9,658 nucleotides of DNA from Clostridia bacterium (lineage in GTDB: Bacteria > Bacillota > Clostridia > TANB77 > UBA1234): assembly GCA_900753135.1 (NCBI GenBank), contig CAADXZ010000218.1, positions 1 through 9,658 on the forward strand. Reading direction: 5' to 3'. The position numbers and the translations under genes were made by a program. Below the pieces are notes generated by a model, which saw only the letters and a program-made list of their open reading frames with translations, was not told the DNA's origin and made no database searches. This document shows positions 6,667 to 9,658 of this stretch, one piece after another (within the stretch, counting starts at the first letter, position 1; each line of letters begins with the position of its first letter).

Positions 6667-6756
6667 AATTTAATTTGTCAAGCCTATTGGAACCTTCACG
6701 AACTGAAAGATGGAAACGACTTCAATAACTCGTTTATGCAGATGGGTGCATATTGA
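6667..6756 (+). pseudogene. Possible 3' remnant of an unidentified gene
   Basis: A stop-free stretch ending in TGA encodes a plausible protein tail, containing AYWNLHELKDGNDFNNSF followed by MQMGAY. It has no start codon or ribosome binding site and is closed upstream by a TGA at 6664. Its codons (CTT CAC GAA CTG, AAC GAC TTC) are richer in C than those of the neighbouring genes. It may be a leftover from an earlier insertion or rearrangement. Only 30 codons long, so chance is possible. Confidence 0.25.
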
Positions 6757-6814
6757 TTAGTGAGTATGGTATTGGTTATTCGTATATTATATATTAGATT
6801 GGTGGTGTGGTTAG

Positions 6815-7792
6815 ATGAAAAAAAATATAAAAATAGCGCTTATAGATAGTGGCATAGATAGTAGGTTTCAAGAACAGGTTGCTTCGGGAGTTTGCATTTT
6901 GTATGATGAGAATAAGAATTCAGTATATCTATCAGATGATTACACTGATGAAAATGGACATGGAACCTACTGTGCACAAATAATTACTTCACATTGTAAA
7001 CATATTGAATTTATCATAATTAAAATATTGGATCAAAATAATATAGGATATAGTCGAGCTTTGGTTGAAGGGTTGAAGTATATTATTCCATTTTCTGTGG
7101 ATATTGTGAATATGAGTTTAGCAGTGCTTTGTGATGAATATAAAAAAGAAATAGAGGTACTGTGTTCTAGGATAAGAGATAATGGTGCGATTATTAATGT
7201 TTCTGTATTAAATCATGCATCAACAAGTTTTCCAGCTTCTTTAGACTCTACTTTAGGTATACGGGGGGCTTTTAATGTTGATCCCTATAAAATATGGTAT
7301 AATGCAAAGAACGAAATTCAGTGTGTATCCAATTTAACACCTGTTTTGGTTAGCAATATTGATTGTAAAAAAACATTTTTTGGTGGTAACAGTAAAGCAA
7401 CAGCTTTAGTATCTGGATTATTAGCAAAAGCTATGTATACAATGCAAATTGATGGAGAAAATGCACTGAAAAGTTTAGTGATAAAAACTGATTGGTGTGA
7501 AGATGACATTCAAAAAGAGTTTACTGTCCAAAATAAGGAAAAGGTAGGAGTGGAACTTTTAGCACTTTCAGAACAAGTGTGTGATTTTTTAAAATTCAAT
7601 AAAAAGCAGAGGGAGAATATATTAGAAAGAACATTATTTCCGCCATCAATATATATAGAAAAGGAACAATTTATTTGCTTGATTGAATATCTGTCTGCGT
7701 TTTATCATAAAGAAGTGATACTGGGGCAATTTGAGATTTCTAATTTGTCTACAATTTCATCAATCTATCGTTACTTTAAAGGAGAAAAATAG
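6815..7792 (+). CDS. Cytoplasmic S8 (subtilisin-like) protease, probable leader peptidase
   Basis: A 325-residue serine protease with the full S8 set: Asp11 in IALIDSGID, His49 in DENGHGTYCA, probable oxyanion Asn133, and Ser193 in GNSKATALVSG. It starts directly with the catalytic Asp strand, without signal peptide or pro-domain, so it should act inside the cell. Beyond about residue 215 there is a helical extension; its end (about 258-325, finishing EISNLSTISSIYRYFKGEK) looks like the last helices of an acyl-carrier-protein fold but lacks an obvious phosphopantetheine Ser (DSL). Because the adjacent exporter has no peptidase domain, this protease probably removes the precursor leader, as subtilases do in some lanthipeptide systems. 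It is 5 bases from the exporter gene. Substrate is inferred from context. Confidence 0.88.
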   Translation: MKKNIKIALIDSGIDSRFQEQVASGVCILYDENKNSVYLSDDYTDENGHGTYCAQIITSHCKHIEFIIIKILDQNNIGYSRALVEGLKYIIPFSVDIVNMSLAVLCDEYKKEIEVLCSRIRDNGAIINVSVLNHASTSFPASLDSTLGIRGAFNVDPYKIWYNAKNEIQCVSNLTPVLVSNIDCKKTFFGGNSKATALVSGLLAKAMYTMQIDGENALKSLVIKTDWCEDDIQKEFTVQNKEKVGVELLALSEQVCDFLKFNKKQRENILERTLFPPSIYIEKEQFICLIEYLSAFYHKEVILGQFEISNLSTISSIYRYFKGEK

Positions 7793-7797
7793 GTAAT

Positions 7798-9528
7798 ATG
7801 AGTGGAGAAAGAAAAAGAAATTTAAAAAATTTTTTTCAATTATTAATGCGGTATAAATGGCATCATATTGCTGCAATGATTTTTTCGGTTTTAAATTCGG
7901 TATTAGTATTACTACAACCCATATTTTTAATGAAGATTATAGATGAAGGTATAACAAATTTGGATATGGCCTCATTATTAAAGAATATCTTATATTTTAT
8001 AGGAATTATTATTGTACAAAATATATGTGAATATTTTACAACATATATTTACTCAATTATAGGTAAGAGATTTATTCTAGATTTGAGAATTAGGGTAATT
8101 AAACATGTTGAAAGCATGTCTGGAGAGTTTTTTACCAATACGGATGCAAGTGAGATTTTTACTATTTTTGATGATGATATTGATAATATTGAACAGCTAG
8201 CATCTAAAATGATTTTTTCGGTGATTTCAGATATTTGTATTGCCATTATTATGTGTATATATTTGGGACACTTACAGTTGGAACTTTTTACAGCTATTTT
8301 GGTTATACAACCAATTATGTTTATAGTTCAGAAGAAAATAAATAGGAATAGTAACAATTTAGCATTTGAAGCGAGATCTACATTAGGAGAAATAATTAAG
8401 CAAGTTCAAGAATATTTAATGTCAATGATTCAGTATATTAAACTAAATGCTAAGAATGTTTTCTGGAGAAGATATAAAAAAAGTAGTGATGAATATGTAC
8501 ATAAATGTATAGGATTAGATATGGCTTATTGCAAGAGTGGCGTTTTGGGATCTTTATTGAGTGGGAGTGTAGCATGTATAATATTTGGTTATGGAGGTTA
8601 TAAAGTTATTTTAGGAGAATTGACGCTGGGTGGACTTATTACTTTTAATCAATATTCGCAAAAGCTTTTTCAGCCAGTAGTTTCAATTGCACAGAATAGT
8701 ACACAATTGAAAAGAATATTGGTGTCTGTTGATAGAGTATTTAATTTACTAAATCAAGAAAATGAAATTATTCCGATAGAACCTATTTGTGATTTGCCTA
8801 TTCGAAGAGGTGATATATATTTTAAAAAAGTAAGTTTTCATTATGTGGAAGGTAAAGAAGTTTTTCATGCTTTAGAATGTCATTTCATGTCATGTTCTTT
8901 TAATGGAATTGTTGGAAAAAGTGGTGAAGGAAAAACAACTTTTATAAACCTCTTATTTCGTTTGTGGGATATTCAGTCAGGAGAAATAGAAATAGATAAT
9001 ATAAATGTTAAAAATTACAATATTAACAAATTAAGAGAGAATATAGACATTGTTTCACAGGAAGTTTTTCTGCTGAATGATACTATAAAGAATAATCTTA
9101 CTCTTTTAAATGAGAACATATCAATGGAAAAAGTAGTCACTATTGCAAAAAAAGTTGGCTTATATGATATGATTTTAGATTCTCCCAAAGGGTTTGATAC
9201 GGTAGTTGGTGATAATGGAATTAAGTTGTCGGGTGGGCAAAAACAAAGATTATCCATTGCAAGAGTATTGCTGAGGGAAGCACAGATTGTTATATTTGAT
9301 GAGGCAACTTCGTCATTAGATAATGCTGCCCAAGAAAATATAATAGACTTAATATTTAGCTTACTTAAAAATAGAACAGTGATTATTATAGCACACAGAC
9401 TAAGTGCAGTAAAAAGGTGTGATAACATTATAGTAATTAATAATGGGCGAGTAACAGAATCTGGAAATCATAATGAGCTTATGGAAATGCAAGGAGAATA
9501 TTATGCATTGTATAATGCGGAAATATAG
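7798..9528 (+). CDS. ABC exporter, fused membrane and ATPase domains
   Basis: A 576-residue half-transporter expected to dimerise and export the mature peptide. Residues 1-310 are the six-helix exporter membrane domain; residues 335-576 are the ATPase with Walker A GKSGEGKTT (373-381), Q-loop Gln421, signature LSGGQ (477-481), Walker B IVIFDE (497-502), D-loop SSLD and His533 (AHRLS). There is no N-terminal C39 peptidase domain, although the precursor carries a Gly-Gly junction, which fits cleavage by the separate S8 protease instead. AAAGGAG at the very end of the protease gene serves as ribosome binding site, 13 bases from the ATG, so the two are coupled. It is the last gene of the operon before a new promoter. 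Confidence 0.9.
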   Translation: MSGERKRNLKNFFQLLMRYKWHHIAAMIFSVLNSVLVLLQPIFLMKIIDEGITNLDMASLLKNILYFIGIIIVQNICEYFTTYIYSIIGKRFILDLRIRVIKHVESMSGEFFTNTDASEIFTIFDDDIDNIEQLASKMIFSVISDICIAIIMCIYLGHLQLELFTAILVIQPIMFIVQKKINRNSNNLAFEARSTLGEIIKQVQEYLMSMIQYIKLNAKNVFWRRYKKSSDEYVHKCIGLDMAYCKSGVLGSLLSGSVACIIFGYGGYKVILGELTLGGLITFNQYSQKLFQPVVSIAQNSTQLKRILVSVDRVFNLLNQENEIIPIEPICDLPIRRGDIYFKKVSFHYVEGKEVFHALECHFMSCSFNGIVGKSGEGKTTFINLLFRLWDIQSGEIEIDNINVKNYNINKLRENIDIVSQEVFLLNDTIKNNLTLLNENISMEKVVTIAKKVGLYDMILDSPKGFDTVVGDNGIKLSGGQKQRLSIARVLLREAQIVIFDEATSSLDNAAQENIIDLIFSLLKNRTVIIIAHRLSAVKRCDNIIVINNGRVTESGNHNELMEMQGEYYALYNAEI

Positions 9529-9530
9529 AT

Positions 9531-9558
9531 TTGCGATTCGGGGAAATTTTGTTATAAT
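9531..9558 (+). promoter_or_regulatory. Sigma-A type promoter for the regulator gene
   Basis: TTGCGA (9531-9536), a 16-base spacer and a perfect TATAAT (9553-9558), with TG at 9550-9551 making an extended -10 (TGTTATAAT). It starts two bases after the exporter stop codon and points at the response regulator start at 9622. No operator repeat is visible around it. Confidence 0.7.
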
Positions 9559-9621
9559 TTATAAATATTATAAAAGGAGAATAGTGGCTATTATAAACAT
9601 ATAGCTAGTTGGTAAACATTG

Positions 9622-9658
9622 ATGAAAGCAAATATTTTAGTTGTAGACGATGATTCTA
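9622..9658 (+). CDS. Response regulator, N-terminal fragment (cut by window end)
   Basis: The first 12 codons read MKANILVVDDDS, the classic first strand and acidic pair (DD) of a CheY-like receiver domain. The ATG at 9622 follows an in-frame stop at 9613; a TTG at 9619 is the only other start. The ribosome binding site is weak here: the clear AAAGGAGA at 9573-9580 lies about 40 bases upstream and instead fits a six-codon frame starting GTG at 9584 (ending TAG at 9602), which might be a leader peptide or chance. A sensor kinase is expected downstream. It may regulate the peptide locus, but no direct evidence is in the window. Confidence 0.75.
   Translation, partial: MKANILVVDDDS

Larger units (their letters stand above)
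6541..6814 (+). other. Spacer between precursor and protease genes
   Basis: This 274-base gap is much longer than the other gaps within the operon (5-38 bases). It contains a TATAAT at 6561-6566 without a convincing -35 box, a GC-rich hairpin at 6627-6655 and a short open stretch that reads like a gene end (6667-6756). No complete gene with a ribosome binding site is visible. The protease start has only a weak site (GGTGGTGTGG). Confidence 0.5.

Noticed and set aside
9015..9428. 137-codon minus-strand open frame
   Set aside because: It lies wholly opposite the conserved ATPase domain of the exporter and is a shadow frame with no family motif.
1..9658. CRISPR array, tRNA or rRNA genes
   Set aside because: I saw no regularly spaced direct repeats, no cloverleaf with a conserved T-arm, and no rRNA-like sequence in the window.

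Overview
The window is AT-rich DNA (by eye about one third G+C) with strong GGAGG-type ribosome binding sites, A-ending codons and Firmicutes-type gene families. It most resembles a low-GC Clostridia genome, possibly a gut Lachnospiraceae; that placement is inferred from style, not from a marker gene. All real genes lie on the + strand.

Left part (1-1340) is accessory, decayed DNA. It holds a small coiled-coil protein of the kind found in integrative/conjugative elements (73-288), a strong intrinsic terminator (294-342), a frameshifted gene remnant (about 384-547), and an IS200-type insertion sequence (about 640-1320). The IS carries end hairpins, a hairpin that buries the transposase ribosome binding site, and a transposase gene broken by an 8-bp tandem duplication and a 1-base insertion.

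Middle and right (1342-9528) look like one co-directional natural-product locus for a ribosomally made, post-translationally modified peptide (RiPP). In order: an ABC-2 type transporter (two permeases and one ATPase, 1342-4014), probably for self-protection or export; a radical SAM/SPASM enzyme with a PqqD-like N-terminal peptide-binding domain (4049-5293); a second, shorter radical SAM/SPASM enzyme (5312-6334); a 55-residue precursor peptide with a Gly-Gly junction and a Cys-, aromatic- and His-rich core (6373-6540); a 270-base spacer with a hairpin; a cytoplasmic subtilisin-like protease (6815-7792); and a peptidase-less ABC exporter (7798-9528). The likely scheme is: precursor binds the PqqD-like domain, one or both radical SAM enzymes modify the core, the S8 protease removes the leader, the exporter secretes the product, and the ABC-2 transporter gives immunity. 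A good promoter (9531-9558) and the first codons of a response regulator (from 9622) suggest a regulatory gene, perhaps a two-component system, follows.

The precursor was too short for routine gene finding, and I do not recognise its family. It and its unusual enzyme set (two different SPASM proteins plus S8 protease) are the candidates for a new system. Identities rest on motifs read by eye; no database search was possible.
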